Origin: Prosthecobacter sp.
Lineage (GTDB): Bacteria; Verrucomicrobiota; Verrucomicrobiia; Verrucomicrobiales; Verrucomicrobiaceae
DNA: 62,432 nt
Reading direction: 5' to 3'
NCBI RefSeq assembly: GCF_014879935.1
Contig: NZ_JACSRD010000191.1
Span: 1 to 62,432, forward strand
Part shown: positions 8,558 through 19,900 of the stretch, piece after piece
Layout: each line of letters opens with the position of its first letter
Position numbering within the stretch: the stretch's first letter is position 1
The notes under the pieces: model-generated
The model's database searches: none
What the model saw: only the letters and a program-made list of their open reading frames with translations
What the model was told of the DNA's origin: nothing
Translations under genes and position numbers: made by a program

Positions 8558-11555
8558 GCGTTCCAGCCTCGCACTTTTCACCGCCGCCACCGTCCACGCA
8601 GCGCCCGTCGATTTCGTGCGGGATGTGCAGCCACTCCTGGCGGAACATTGCCTCGAATGCCATGGCCCGGATGATTCGAAGGGCGGACTCGTGCTCACCA
8701 GCCGCGAGCTTGCTCTCAAGGCGCTTAAAAGCGGCGCGCATGGCATTGTGCCTGGTAAGCCGGACCAGAGCGAATTGATCGCCCGAATCGCCTCCACCGA
8801 TCCTGACGAGCAGATGCCGCCGCCAAAGCATCGCGCCAAGCACCCCGTCAAAGCGCGAGACATCGAGGTTCTGCGGAAATGGATCGCCGAAGGAGCCAAA
8901 TTCGAAGCGCATTGGGCCTACAAACCCATCGTGCGCCCCCAAACCGGCGGCATCGACGAATTCATCCGCGCCAAGCTGGCTGAGAACGGCATCTCCCCTT
9001 CCCCGGAGGCCGATCGCACCACGCTCATTCGGCGCGTGCATTACGATCTGCTCGGCCTGCCGCCCAGCATCGAAGAGGTCGATGCATTCGTGAACGATCA
9101 GTCTCCCAAAGCCTACGAGGCGATGCTCGACCGTGCGTTTGCCTCCGAACGATTCGGCGAGCGCTGGGGCCGCCACTGGCTGGACATGGCGCGTTACGCC
9201 GACAGCGATGGGTATGAGAAAGACCGGCCGCGTCCCGATGCGTGGCGTTTTCGCGACTGGGTGGTCCGCGCGATCAACAACGACATGCCCTTCGATCAAT
9301 TCACGATCGAACAACTCGCCGGCGACCTGCTCCCGGATGCTAGGCCGGAGCAGATCGTGGCAACGGCATTCAACCGCCAGACGCTGACCAACACCGAAGG
9401 CGGCACCGACCAGGAACAATTCCGCATCGAGGCCTGCATGGACCGCACCGAGACACTCGGCACCGTGTGGCTGGGCCTCACCGTGGGCTGTGCACGCTGC
9501 CACACGCACAAATACGACCAGATCACGCAGAAGGAGTACTACCAGCTCTTCGCCTACTTCAACAACGGCGACGAAGTGAACCGCCAGGTGCCCAGTTCGC
9601 CTGAGGCCTGGGCCGAATACGAGCAGAAGAACGGAGACGCGGTGAAGAAGCTCATTCCGCTGCGCAAAGCTCTCGACGCCGCCAAAGCGGAACTGCCAGT
9701 GAAACTGCCGGAGTGGGAGAAAACGGTCAAAGAACGACTCGCGAAGGCCGCCGCAACCAAGGCGGCGCAAAAATTCGAATCCGTCGCAGTGGCGACAGCC
9801 ACGGCGAAGACCGCGAAGCTCAAACAACTGCCCGATGGATCGCTCCTGGCCGATAACAAGACGCCCAAAACCGACAGCTACACCCTGAGCATCAGCGGCC
9901 ACACGAAACCGGTCACCGCACTGCAAATCGAGGTGCTGCCGGATGCCTCGCTGCCTTCCAAGGGGCCGGGTTTGAATGCGAACGGCAATTTTGTGCTCAC
10001 GAAAGCGTCCGCCACGCTGGAACGCGGCAAGACGAGCCGCGAACTTGTTCTTCATTCACCGAAAGCTGACTTCGAGCAGAAGACCTTCACGGCGGACAAG
10101 GTGCTGGATGCGGATGATCAAACCGGCTGGGCCATTTCCGGAGGCACGGGAAAGAAGCACACGCTCACGCTGCAATTCGCCGAACCGGTCACGTTGAAGC
10201 CAGATGAGACGCTCGTGATCGAACTGGAGCAAAACTACAAGCAACTCGGCCACACCCTCGGACATCTGCGCCTGCTGGCCGCCAGCGAGGAGACGGAGGA
10301 CAGCATCGCACCGGAAGCAGTGCGGAAGATTCTCGGCGAAGAGCCGAAACGCCGGAATCCGGTCGTGATCCAGCCGCTGTGGGACTGGATGGCAAAAGTC
10401 GATCCTGAGGTTGTCGCTGCGGACACCGCCTTGAAGCAAGCCGAGGCCCGGCTGCCCAAGCCGCCGCTCATGGACGTGCGTGTGATCGCCCAAAGGACCA
10501 CCAACCCGCGCAAAACAAACCTGCTGCATCGCGGCGACTTCCTGCAACCCGCCGATGAAGTCACAGCGGCCACATTGGCGACGCTGCCGCCGGTGAAAGG
10601 CAACACGCGGCTCGATCTGGCCCGCTGGCTGGTCAGCAAGAGCCATCCACTCACGCCCCGCGTCACGGTGAACCACTTCTGGACGCGTTTGTTCGGCGAA
10701 GGACTCGTTCACACCGTCGCCGACTTCGGTGTGCGTGGTGAACCGCCCACGCATCCCGAACTGCTCGACTGGCTGGCCGATGAATTCATGAAACAAGGCT
10801 GGAGCCGGAAGAAGATCCTCAAGACGATCATGATGTCGGCCACGTATCGCCAGAGCAGCGCCACACCGGCCAGCCTGCCAGCCAAAGTCGCGGAGATCGA
10901 TCCCAAAAACCACCTCCTGTGGCGTCAGAACCGCCTGCGTGTCGATGGCGAGATCGTGCGTGACCTCTACCTTGCCGCCAGCGGCCTGCTTTCAGCGAAG
11001 ATCGGCGGCCCCAGCGTCTTCCCGCCGATTCCCGAGGGCATTGATGCGCTGAGCTACGCGGGCAACTTCAAATGGGCCACAAGCAAGGGCGAAGACCGCT
11101 ACCGACGCGGCATGTACACCTTCTTCAAACGCACCGCCCCGCATCCGGACCTGACCACGTTTGACTGCCCGGATGCCAATGTGACCAACGTGCGGCGCAC
11201 GGTGTCGAACACGCCGTTGCAGGCACTCACCACGCTGAACGCCGAGGCCTTCGCCGAAGCCGCGCAGGCGCTCGCGAAACGCGTGCTGAGCGATGCCACG
11301 CTCACTGACGATGATTCCCGTCTCACGCGGGCCTTCCGCGTCTGTGTGTCGCGTCCGCCATCGTCCCAAGAGATCACCGCCTTGAAGAAGCTTCTCGAAG
11401 AATCCCGCTACACCTACCAAAACAGCCCGGCAGACGAGGTGAAAGCAGCGCCCGGCACCCACGCCGTTCCAAACATGCCTGCGGCGGAGAATGCCGCCTG
11501 GGTGGCGACCGCACGAATCGTCCTCAATCTCGACGAACTGATCACCCGCGAGTGA
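8529..11555 (+). CDS. PSCyt1/PSCyt2/PSD1 cytochrome-domain protein (DUF1549/DUF1553)
   Basis: A protein of about 1008 residues with a signal peptide ([17 protein letters not shown]). A planctomycete-type cytochrome domain carries one CLECH heme motif near residue 38. The DUF1549 (PSCyt2) region includes [14 protein letters not shown] and [17 protein letters not shown], and a second CxxCH (CARCH) appears near residue 322. The C-terminal DUF1553 (PSD1) region includes [16 protein letters not shown] and [12 protein letters not shown]. The exact reaction of these exported proteins is unproven, although they are frequent in polysaccharide-degrading PVC bacteria. Unlike the second copy at 50908, it has no DUF1501 partner. 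ATG 8547 is an alternative start. Its stop codon abuts that of the convergent kinase gene. Confidence 0.9.
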   Translation: MRRLACMPVLRSSLALFTAATVHAAPVDFVRDVQPLLAEHCLECHGPDDSKGGLVLTSRELALKALKSGAHGIVPGKPDQSELIARIASTDPDEQMPPPKHRAKHPVKARDIEVLRKWIAEGAKFEAHWAYKPIVRPQTGGIDEFIRAKLAENGISPSPEADRTTLIRRVHYDLLGLPPSIEEVDAFVNDQSPKAYEAMLDRAFASERFGERWGRHWLDMARYADSDGYEKDRPRPDAWRFRDWVVRAINNDMPFDQFTIEQLAGDLLPDARPEQIVATAFNRQTLTNTEGGTDQEQFRIEACMDRTETLGTVWLGLTVGCARCHTHKYDQITQKEYYQLFAYFNNGDEVNRQVPSSPEAWAEYEQKNGDAVKKLIPLRKALDAAKAELPVKLPEWEKTVKERLAKAAATKAAQKFESVAVATATAKTAKLKQLPDGSLLADNKTPKTDSYTLSISGHTKPVTALQIEVLPDASLPSKGPGLNANGNFVLTKASATLERGKTSRELVLHSPKADFEQKTFTADKVLDADDQTGWAISGGTGKKHTLTLQFAEPVTLKPDETLVIELEQNYKQLGHTLGHLRLLAASEETEDSIAPEAVRKILGEEPKRRNPVVIQPLWDWMAKVDPEVVAADTALKQAEARLPKPPLMDVRVIAQRTTNPRKTNLLHRGDFLQPADEVTAATLATLPPVKGNTRLDLARWLVSKSHPLTPRVTVNHFWTRLFGEGLVHTVADFGVRGEPPTHPELLDWLADEFMKQGWSRKKILKTIMMSATYRQSSATPASLPAKVAEIDPKNHLLWRQNRLRVDGEIVRDLYLAASGLLSAKIGGPSVFPPIPEGIDALSYAGNFKWATSKGEDRYRRGMYTFFKRTAPHPDLTTFDCPDANVTNVRRTVSNTPLQALTTLNAEAFAEAAQALAKRVLSDATLTDDDSRLTRAFRVCVSRPPSSQEITALKKLLEESRYTYQNSPADEVKAAPGTHAVPNMPAAENAAWVATARIVLNLDELITRE

Positions 11556-14500
11556 TCAGGAGCTCTTCTTACGCTTCGGCGTCTTGCCGGCCGTCTTTTT
11601 GCCAGTCGGTGCTTTGCGCTTCTTTTCAGGCTCGCATTCGATGTGGCAGGTGATGACCACGCCCCGCCGGGGCAGGTTTTCGATCTTGAGACGGCCGCCG
11701 ATCAGGTTCGCACGGTAATCCATCACCTGCATGCCGATGCCGTGCGCGCCGATCCGGCCGTTTTTTTTCTTCTTCAGCCCGCGACCGTTGTCCTCCACGC
11801 GCAGTTCACACTCGTCCGGCCTGATCCGGCGCAGCGAAAGCTTCACCAGCGTCGGTTTGCCATGACGAAGCGCGTTGTTCACCGCCTCCTGGGCGATGCG
11901 GAACAGGTGCCCTTCCTTTTCCTCGCTGCCCAGTGCGATGCCGTTGTCGATGTGGCATTCGCACGGCGTGCGGAAGTTGGTGCGCACCGTTTCCGCGAGA
12001 AGCTGCAGGGCGCCGGTGATGCCGCGATATTTGACACTGGTCGGAGAAAGTCCGTGGGACATGCGCCTGACCTCCGCCACGGACTGCATCATCAATTCAT
12101 GGATGCGGACCACCTGTTCCCGCGTCCCGCCGGTCACGTCAGCCTCCAACGCGTCCAGCAGCACGAGGATGCCTGTCATCGTCTGTCCCACGCCATCATG
12201 CAGGTCGTGGCCCACACGCGCCTGCTCCTGCTCGATGACGCGCAGCACCTCACGTTGCAGGCGGTTGCGCTCGGTCACATCCGTTCCGGTGATGACGATG
12301 CGGTCCGGAGTGCCGTCGGGATTGCGGGTGGAGGTGCTGCGCAGCTCCACCGTGCGCCACTCACCGCTCTTGGTGCGCAGCCGCACGTCGGTGGCCGGAT
12401 TGTCCTCGCCCCGCAGCAGGCGGCCGAAGCGCTCCTTCGAGCGTGCGATCCCCTTCGGATCCATCAATCCGACCTCCCACGGCGTCCGGCCGATCACTTC
12501 GTCCTCCATGTAGCCCATGCTGCTAAAAAACGCGGCGTTGCCGCGCACGAAGCGGCCTTCCACGTTCATCACGACGATCAAGGCGGCGGTGTGGTCCACG
12601 AGGGCCTGGTTGTAGGCCAGCTCGCGCAGGTAATTCTTTTCCGCCTCTTTTCGCGTGGTGATGTCCTCTGCCACGGCAATGTGCCGCAGCGGCGGCTCGC
12701 CCGGAACCCACATCGGCGCCACGGTGAGATTCACCCACGTGAGACTGCCATCCGGGGCGATGTTGCGCTTCTCCATGTTGAAGCTGCCGATCCGCCCGGC
12801 CTTCAGATCCTCCATGCGGTCGATGTCCTCCTGGAGATCATCCGCGTAGGTCACATCCATGAAGGTCAGCCGCAGCATGTCCTCGCGCGAGCGGCGGTTG
12901 ATCTCGCACATGCGCTGGTTCACGCTGACGAAGCGGCCGCTCGAGGTGTCGATCACCGCGATGCCCACCGCTGCCTGCTCAAAGATGGTGCGGAACCGGC
13001 GCTCGCTCGCCTCCAGCGCTCGTTCAGCCACCTTGCGGCTGCTGATGTCCGAGATGGTGCCGGTCATGCGCACGGCCACGCCGTTTTCGTTCCATTCCGC
13101 CTGTCCGCGCGCGAGCAACCACTTGAAGCTCCCGCTTTTGGTCCTGAGCCGGAACTCGACCTGGTAAGGCGTTGCGTGCTCGAAATGGGCCTGCCGTGCG
13201 GCCTGCACCTTCAGCACGTCATCGGGATGCAGGCGGGCCATGAAGAAATCATCCCGGCCGTCCGCCAGGTCATTCTCCTCATAGCCGAGCATCAGCTTCC
13301 ACCGTGGGGAGAGATAAACATCACCTGTCAGGATGTTCCAGTCCCAGAGGCCGTCGGTGGTGCCGCGCAGGGCGCGGGCGTAGCGCTGCTCGCTGATGAG
13401 CAGCGCCTGCTCCTTCCACTCACGCTCGATCGCCACGGCGGCCAGGCGTGCCGCGTTCGACACATTGAGAATCTCGGATGGCGAAGGGTGATGCACCTCC
13501 TGGCGGTAGCAGGCCAGCGTGCCCAGCACCGTTCCCTGGCTGCTGACGATCGGCTCCGACCAGCATGCGCGCAGTTTCGCCTTCGCCGCCAGCTTGTGAA
13601 ACGCCTCCATGCGCGGGTCCTGCAGCACGTCGTGACAGATCGTGCGGCTGGCTGAATACGCCGCCGCGCCACAGCACGCGGCACCCGGGCCGATCTCCAT
13701 GTCGTCGATGGCCTTTCTGACGAACTCTGGCAGGCGCGGCGCGGTTTTGATCTTCAGGCGCAAGCCCGTGCCATCGACCAGCATCACACTGCACCGCATG
13801 CCCGGATACGTGGCCTCGACGTTCAACACGATGGCCTCAAGCACTGCCGAGGCCGGCGCACCTTCCGCCACCAGCTTCAAGCTCGAAGCCTCCCGTTCCT
13901 CGGCCTCCTTCCTTTTGGAGATGTCCACGTGCGTGCCGGTCATGCGCACCGGCTTTCCATTTTCGTCACGCTCGATCACCTGCCCGCGGCTGCGCACCCA
14001 CTTCCACGTGCTGTCCTTGCACCGCATGCGGAACTCCACCGCATAGTCCTTTTTCCAGCCCTTGAGATGGCCTTCGATCGCCTTCTCCACGATCTTCACA
14101 TCGTCCGGGTGGATCAGCCGCTGCCAGCCGTCAAAGGTGTTGGCCACTTCTAATTCGTCCTCGTAACCAAGCATCGCCTTCCACTGCCGGGAGAAGAAGG
14201 TCTGGTTCGTGGTGATGTCCCAGTCCCACATGCCGAAGCCGGAGCTCTCCAGCGCAAAGCGCCAGCGCTGCTGGTTCTCCCGCAGCTTTGCCTCAGCCAG
14301 CACACGTTCCGTGATGTCCCGCCCCACGGACTGCATCTCCACGAGGCTGCCTGCATCATCGAACAGCCCGCGGTTCACGAACTGCATCCAACAGGCGGTC
14401 CCCTGCGCGTTGTGAACCCGGTTCTCGATCACCACCACCGGATTCTGCGGCGTGATCAGCCGCAGCTTGTCCTCGATCATCGGCAGGTCCTCTGCCACCG

Positions 14501-14696
14501 CCACGGGGTGCCAGCACTGGCCCAGCAACTCCTCCTGCTTCTTCCCGAAAAAGCGGCAGAACACCTCGTTCACGTAGGTGAAGGTGCCGTCCGGACGGAT
14601 GCGGCAGATCGTCTCCGTCAGGTCCTCCACCACCACCCGATGGTGGTCCTGCGCTGGCCTTGAGTCAGCGGCAGACGGGGAAGGACGCGCGCTCAT
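11556..14696 (-). CDS. Cytoplasmic multi-PAS/GAF sensor histidine kinase (NarL/DegS-type HisKA_3)
   Basis: A 1046-residue protein without signal or membrane segments. From the N-terminus there are PAS (about 20-140), PAS/PAC (145-265), GAF (270-415, with a CC pair in GPGAACCGAAAY), and three more PAS domains (425-550, 555-680, 690-810). HisKA_3 follows with the phospho-accepting His in GHDLHDGVGQTM, then the ATPase domain with N-box RIAQEAVNNALRHG and the G-box DNGRGL. A Lys-rich tail closes the protein. The architecture implies sensing of several soluble or redox signals and transfer to a LuxR/NarL-type regulator, none of which is in the window. The start lies 4 bases after the esterase stop, so the two are probably co-transcribed. 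Confidence 0.93.
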   Translation of the reverse strand: MSARPSPSAADSRPAQDHHRVVVEDLTETICRIRPDGTFTYVNEVFCRFFGKKQEELLGQCWHPVAVAEDLPMIEDKLRLITPQNPVVVIENRVHNAQGTACWMQFVNRGLFDDAGSLVEMQSVGRDITERVLAEAKLRENQQRWRFALESSGFGMWDWDITTNQTFFSRQWKAMLGYEDELEVANTFDGWQRLIHPDDVKIVEKAIEGHLKGWKKDYAVEFRMRCKDSTWKWVRSRGQVIERDENGKPVRMTGTHVDISKRKEAEEREASSLKLVAEGAPASAVLEAIVLNVEATYPGMRCSVMLVDGTGLRLKIKTAPRLPEFVRKAIDDMEIGPGAACCGAAAYSASRTICHDVLQDPRMEAFHKLAAKAKLRACWSEPIVSSQGTVLGTLACYRQEVHHPSPSEILNVSNAARLAAVAIEREWKEQALLISEQRYARALRGTTDGLWDWNILTGDVYLSPRWKLMLGYEENDLADGRDDFFMARLHPDDVLKVQAARQAHFEHATPYQVEFRLRTKSGSFKWLLARGQAEWNENGVAVRMTGTISDISSRKVAERALEASERRFRTIFEQAAVGIAVIDTSSGRFVSVNQRMCEINRRSREDMLRLTFMDVTYADDLQEDIDRMEDLKAGRIGSFNMEKRNIAPDGSLTWVNLTVAPMWVPGEPPLRHIAVAEDITTRKEAEKNYLRELAYNQALVDHTAALIVVMNVEGRFVRGNAAFFSSMGYMEDEVIGRTPWEVGLMDPKGIARSKERFGRLLRGEDNPATDVRLRTKSGEWRTVELRSTSTRNPDGTPDRIVITGTDVTERNRLQREVLRVIEQEQARVGHDLHDGVGQTMTGILVLLDALEADVTGGTREQVVRIHELMMQSVAEVRRMSHGLSPTSVKYRGITGALQLLAETVRTNFRTPCECHIDNGIALGSEEKEGHLFRIAQEAVNNALRHGKPTLVKLSLRRIRPDECELRVEDNGRGLKKKKNGRIGAHGIGMQVMDYRANLIGGRLKIENLPRRGVVITCHIECEPEKKRKAPTGKKTAGKTPKRKKSS

Positions 14697-14700
14697 GGCC

Positions 14701-15567
14701 TCACGGAATGTAACCCATCGCCTTCATCCACTCCGCCACGCGGTCCGGCCAGTCGTTCACCGGTCCGCCGCTCTTGCGCATGCCAAAACCGTGCCCGCCT
14801 TTGGCATAGATGTGCAGTTCGGCCGGAATCCCGCGCTTTTTGTATTCCAGATAAAGCAAGGCGCTGCCGCTGGCTGGCCAGGGATCGTCATTCGCATGCA
14901 CAAAGCACATCGGCGGTGCCTTCGCGTTCACTTCGAAACCCGGCAGCAGCTTTGTCGGCTCCTCCTTGCTCACGAGATACGCCGGATAGACCGGAATCGC
15001 GAAGTTCGGCGTCGCGTCATCCACATCAAGGGCCGGATCGGTCGTGTAGGTGCGGTCATTCGCATGCAGCGAGGTCATCACCGTGAGATGACCGCCGGCG
15101 GAGAAGCCCAGAATGCCGATGCGGTCCGGTTTGAGCCCCCAGTCGGCCGCATGATGCCGGATCACGCCCATCGCACGCTGAGCGTCCTGCAACGCTTCGC
15201 GGCCCGGATCATTCGGATCACGCTTCGGCACGCGGTATTTGAGCAAGATGCCCGTCACGCCGTGCTTGTTCAGAAACTCGCACACCTGTGAGCCCTCATG
15301 CTCATAAGCCAGGATGCTGTAGCCGCCGCCGGGGCACACCAGCACCGCCGTGCCGTTCGGATTCTCCGGCTTGAACACCGTGATCATCGGCTCCGTGACA
15401 TTCGTGATGCGCATCACATCCTCGGCGTTCTTCCGCGGCATCTCCTTCTCCGCCTCGATCTTCACTCCCGGCTTTTCAGGAGCACCACCGGGCCACAGCT
15501 TCACCACGATCGGTTCAGCGGCAAAAAGGGACGACGAGACGAGGAGGAAGGCTGGAATCAACTTCAT
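14701..15567 (-). CDS. Secreted alpha/beta hydrolase, acetyl-esterase-like
   Basis: A 288-residue protein with a signal peptide (MKLIPAFLLVSSSLFA). The oxyanion region is CPGGGYSILAYEHEG and the nucleophile elbow GFSAGG. The C-terminal FVHANDDPWPASGS carries the likely acid and GGHGFGMRKSGG the likely His. This matches the BD-FAE / acetylxylan-esterase-like group often exported by polysaccharide degraders, so deacetylation of glycans outside the cytoplasm is a reasonable inference. It lies between the ATP-grasp-like gene (22 bases upstream) and the PAS kinase gene (4 bases downstream), on the same strand. Confidence 0.87.
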   Translation of the reverse strand: MKLIPAFLLVSSSLFAAEPIVVKLWPGGAPEKPGVKIEAEKEMPRKNAEDVMRITNVTEPMITVFKPENPNGTAVLVCPGGGYSILAYEHEGSQVCEFLNKHGVTGILLKYRVPKRDPNDPGREALQDAQRAMGVIRHHAADWGLKPDRIGILGFSAGGHLTVMTSLHANDRTYTTDPALDVDDATPNFAIPVYPAYLVSKEEPTKLLPGFEVNAKAPPMCFVHANDDPWPASGSALLYLEYKKRGIPAELHIYAKGGHGFGMRKSGGPVNDWPDRVAEWMKAMGYIP

Positions 15568-15589
15568 GACTCCCCAATTGGAGCGGAAA

Positions 15590-16888
15590 TCACCGCGCAG
15601 TGCAAGGAAGCATCATCGCATCCCGCATCCCGTGTAGGATTTTTTTGTCGGCGGGGCACACCGTGGCCAGCACCCCGCCCAGCGCCAGATCATCGTCCGC
15701 TTCCGACGTGGCAAAATAATACGGACACAGCCGCACCCGGCTCTGCATCGCCCGCGTGGCCTGCTTTTCCTCATCCCAGGCCGGATGCGTGACCACTTTC
15801 GCGCGATGAAACTCCTGCAACACGAATGGATTCGTCGGAAAACTCGCCAGCGCTTCGTCAATAGCGGCGCTCCACTGCTCCTGCGACAAGTCGTGACCGA
15901 TGAACACGCCACGCGAGCCCCAACCGCGCTCCGAGAAGCCGCTGATCTTCAAAACGAGCTGCCGCTGCTTGCCGCCGAACGATTTCATCTCATGCCAGCT
16001 CTGGATGTCCAGCTTCGGCCACACCGCGAACGGCGGCAGCGGCACCGGATCGACCACCCAGCCCATGGGGATGCATTTCTTTAACAGTTCTCGGTGCTCG
16101 GTTCGCAGTTCGCGGTTCCAGAAATCCTCCAAAGCAGGCGACCAGAATAATGCGAGCCACAGTTTCTCTTCGAGGAAGGCTTTGATCGGCGGTGTGAAGC
16201 TCAATTCGCCGCGTTCGGCCATGCGGAGCATCACATCGGCATTCTCGACGTTCGCCAGGTCAAACAGCTCGAAGAAGCGGTAAATCGCAGTGCCATTCAG
16301 TTCGTACGGCGCAACCTCCCACGGACGCAGCACCCGGCGCCCCAGCCGATCCGCCAGCCAGCTCATCTCCGGCAGGTAATCGCCGGATTCACGCGATATC
16401 AGGATGTCTTCACTTGGAAACGCCGCCGCAAAACCATCAATCATGCCCGCAGGACCGCCGATCACGTTTTGATCCAGCGCCGCATACGTTTCGTTCAGCC
16501 ACGCCGTCAAACCGATGCCGCCGGGCAACGAATCCAGTTCCGAAATGCTCACACCCGTTTCTGTCAGCACCAAATCTGGCCGCAACACGCGCGGCAGATC
16601 GTCATGCCAGCGCGGATGGCGTCCGAGTTCGATGACGCGCTGCGGCTTGCCCTGATCCAGCAGATTCGCCACCCACGGATGCGCTTCATCGAAATACAAA
16701 CGATTGCACGCACGCTGAAACGCCCGTAGCGCCGGTCCAAGCGAGCGAATCAACTCCACCGTCGCCGCATCCAGCGCAAACGCCTCCGGCGACAGCACCC
16801 ACTCCTTGTCCTGGAAGAAACCTTGCTCAGGAAACGAGGCGCGGATGTGGGAGATGGATTCGGCGGCGGGTGCGGACATTACGTGCAA
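15590..16888 (-). CDS. Hypothetical protein, ATP-grasp-like
   Basis: A 432-residue protein without signal peptide. Segments such as LVLKISGFSERGWGSRGV, followed by PFVLQEFHRAKVV, resemble the ATP-binding and metal-binding strands of (circularly permuted) ATP-grasp ligases. The N-terminal SELDSLPGGIGLTAWLN also resembles that group. It is not a confident family assignment and no product is claimed. Residues around NRELRTEHREL are encoded by a GAACTG/GAACCG-type short repeat. An internal ATG at 16879 (MSAPAAES) is an alternative start. It sits downstream of the A2M gene across a REP-like hairpin. Confidence 0.6.
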   Translation of the reverse strand: MHVMSAPAAESISHIRASFPEQGFFQDKEWVLSPEAFALDAATVELIRSLGPALRAFQRACNRLYFDEAHPWVANLLDQGKPQRVIELGRHPRWHDDLPRVLRPDLVLTETGVSISELDSLPGGIGLTAWLNETYAALDQNVIGGPAGMIDGFAAAFPSEDILISRESGDYLPEMSWLADRLGRRVLRPWEVAPYELNGTAIYRFFELFDLANVENADVMLRMAERGELSFTPPIKAFLEEKLWLALFWSPALEDFWNRELRTEHRELLKKCIPMGWVVDPVPLPPFAVWPKLDIQSWHEMKSFGGKQRQLVLKISGFSERGWGSRGVFIGHDLSQEQWSAAIDEALASFPTNPFVLQEFHRAKVVTHPAWDEEKQATRAMQSRVRLCPYYFATSEADDDLALGGVLATVCPADKKILHGMRDAMMLPCTAR

Positions 16889-16892
16889 AGAC

Positions 16893-16917
16893 AGCGGGCA
16901 GGAGTGCCCGCTTCACT
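16893..16917. repeat. Single REP-like hairpin (family A)
   Basis: Perfect arms AGCGGGCA and TGCCCGCT surround the loop GGAG (16893-16912), followed by an outside TTCACT-type tag. Read on the minus strand it is tag AGTGA then GCGGGCACTCCTGCCCGC, the same core found twice in the kinase gene at 60428-60490. It fills the 24-base gap between the A2M stop and the next start codon and overlaps the A2M stop. Confidence 0.7.
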
Positions 16918-19900
16918 TCACTTCCGCAACCTTCGTATTGCCAGAAGGCAAGGTGCGGATGCGTTGCGTGGGGCTGAGGCCGTATTTGTCGGGTTGATAC
17001 ATGGCTTCAATGCGGGCGGGCGGGGCGGTGGTGTCGCCTTCGGCGATGACGCGGGCGAGGTATTGCAGGGTGAACTTGCCCTTCGCAGGCGCGTAGTCGG
17101 TGAAGAACAGGGCGCGGTCGGTGCGGATCTCGCGGTGATCGCAGAACCAGGGCTGCGTGCCGTCGGGCAGTTGATCGGAGTCGCGCTCGTTCTGCGTGCC
17201 GAACTCGGGATTGATGGCCTCGAACACAGCGGGCAGCGCGTCGTCGATGGCGAGGTAGCGATCACCGCCGCCGATTTCGATCTTGAGCGTCACGACGACC
17301 ATGTCGCCAACGCGGAGGTCGTCGGTGCCAGTGGTGGAGCCATCCATGTTCAGCTCCTCGTAGGTGCGTTCGATGGCGTAGCCTTTGTTCTCGCCAGCGA
17401 AATCACGGCGTGGCGGGAAACTGCGAGCCTCGATGCGGCCAAAGGCCTCGCGTCCGGCCGGAAGCGCGATGCTGAGCGGAGCGGCGCTGAGCGTTTGATT
17501 GAGCGCGAAGCTCACCTTCGCGCTGGAGAAACCGGCGGCGAGGTTCAGCGGCTGATTTTGGGCGTCCCACTGTGCTGTGGCGGTCAGCGGCTCGCCGGTT
17601 TTCTTCAAACTGCGCTCATAGGCGGCCAGCGCGGTGAGCGTCCAGGCATTGGTGAAGGTGTTTCCCCACTCCCCGCGGCCGTTGCGTGTTTGCAGGATGG
17701 AAACGGCCAGCTTTTCCGCGTCCTCAGTCAGACCCAGATGCGTGTAACAGATCAGGCGCAGCGCCTTGTTCGCGCCATTGCCGGCCCAGTGGCTCCAAAC
17801 GACGGGAGCGGGCGCGGGAGTGGTCGTTTTGGCCTTCGTCTCGGTCTTGGCCTTCGATTTGGCCACCTTGCCCTTCTTTTCCGTTTTCGGCGGGGCGGGA
17901 GGTGCGGGTGGTTTCCAGCCCAGCGTGTCCTTGATCTGCTGATCGGGCGTGTTGCTGAGGCACATCGAGAGCGCAAGGTAGAGACGTGCGGTTTCAGGCA
18001 GCTTGTCGCGGCGGCCAAAGAGCAGGTTTTGATACGCGGGCTCGGGTTTGCCGGCCTTTGCGAGCGTGTAGAGGGCCAATGCCGAATCCGTGACGATGTA
18101 GAAGTCTTTCTCGTCATCAAGACCACGCAGCTTTTTCGACAGGAACTCGATGAGTTTGTTGATCGCATCGGCCGGGACGTCCGCGCCTTGATCGCGGGCA
18201 CGCAGCAGCAGCAGGCCGCCGTAAGCGCTGCCCCACAGGCTGGATTCCTGTCCTCCAGGCCAGTAGGCGAGGCCACCTTCGTCGGTGGTCATTTGCAGGA
18301 GTTTGTTCACACCTGCCTGGATCACCTGCTTCGCCTTGCCGCCGCCGAGCTGATCCGGGAACAGCGTTTCGTATTTGCCGAGTGCGAGCCACGGCATCGT
18401 GGCGGAGGTCGTCTGCTCGACGCAGCCATACGGATAGTGCAGCACGTAATCGAGCGCGTCGCGTGCCTCGTAGAGACGACTGTTGCTGATGCCGACGGAC
18501 AACTCACCCTCGCCTTCCAGCAGCGCGGGATTCACGTCCTTGATGAGATTTTCGACCGGTTCCTCGGCTTTCAGGCGGGTGTAGGCCACGTGGCGCAGTT
18601 CCGGCACCGGATGATTCACCTCAAAGGCCGATTCCGTGCCGTCGCTGGCCTGCACCGGCCAGTTCACAGCCCGCGCCGTCCATTTCCACTTCGCCGAGCC
18701 TAGCTGCACGAACTTCACCGGGAAGGCAGTGGCGGCGGTTTCACCCGCCTTGATCTGCAACACGACTTTTTGCTGCTTCGCGGTCCCGCGATCTGCCGCG
18801 TTGAGCGATGCGGGAATGAAATCGCGCTTCTCGGCGATGAAGGTCGCGGTGCTGTCGAGGTCGAGCGTGACCTCGACGGAGCCGGAATGCGGCGTGGTGT
18901 TGTGAACGACGGCTTTGACGAGGAATTCATCGTCCAGACGGGCAAAACGAGGCACGGCAGGCTCGATCATGAGCGGCTTGTTGATCTTGAACGCAGACTC
19001 ACCACTGCCGAAACGATCCACGCCATGCGCGGCCACGGCCATGATCCGGTAGCGCGTGAGATTGTCCGGCGCAGTCACGCTGGCGGTCAGTCTGCCCTGC
19101 GCATCCGTCATTCCCGACGCGAGCCACAGCGGCGTGGCGATGAAGTTTTTGCGAATGGTGATGTTGCCAGGATGGCCCTCGCCATCACCGCCACCGACGA
19201 CGAAGCCCTTGTTACCACGATCACGGGCGGCGAGTTCTTCGGACAGCAGTTGGTGATAGGAGGTGAAATTGTCGATGGCGAGCGGGAACTCGGCGTGGAA
19301 GAACGCGGAAGGGTCAGGCGTCTCGTGCTTCATGAGGCTGAGAACTCCCTCATCGACGGCGTAGAGCGTGACATCGGCTCCCGGGACAGGAGCGCCCTTC
19401 GCATCCGTGATCGTGGTGGAGATGCTCAGAGCCTCGGCAGGGCGAACCTCGTCGCGTTCCGGCTTCACAGCGAGTTTCAGCTCCTTGGCGTCGGATTCGA
19501 CGGTGAGAGCGCAGTAACCGACGCGATACTCCGGCATCTTGTGCTGCTTCGGGCTGCCGACGGACCCACGAATGACGATGGCTGACACGTAGGCATTCGG
19601 GAATTCGTCCTCGCCCAGCGGCACGCGGATGATCGGATTGTCGAGCGTGATCTCGGTGACGAACTGACGGTGGATCTTGTTGCGCTCCACGGTGACGAAA
19701 GCAGTGCCTGCAATCGGGGTCTTCACCACGATGACCGCATCCTCGCCCGGTTTGAGCTTCGTCTTCTCAGGCTGGAGGTTCATGCGGTTGCCGTCCTCCA
19801 TCGCCCAAGGGAACTCACCTCCACCCACGGCGTAGAACGGCATGCGGGAGAGCACCTTCGTGCCTTTCGCATCGATGGATTCGGCCGTGAGGAAATACAC

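Noticed and set aside
11643..13655. Plus-strand frame of 670 codons inside the histidine kinase gene
   Set aside because: It mirrors the kinase, whose PAS, HisKA_3 and ATPase motifs are complete; the antisense product lacks recognisable features.
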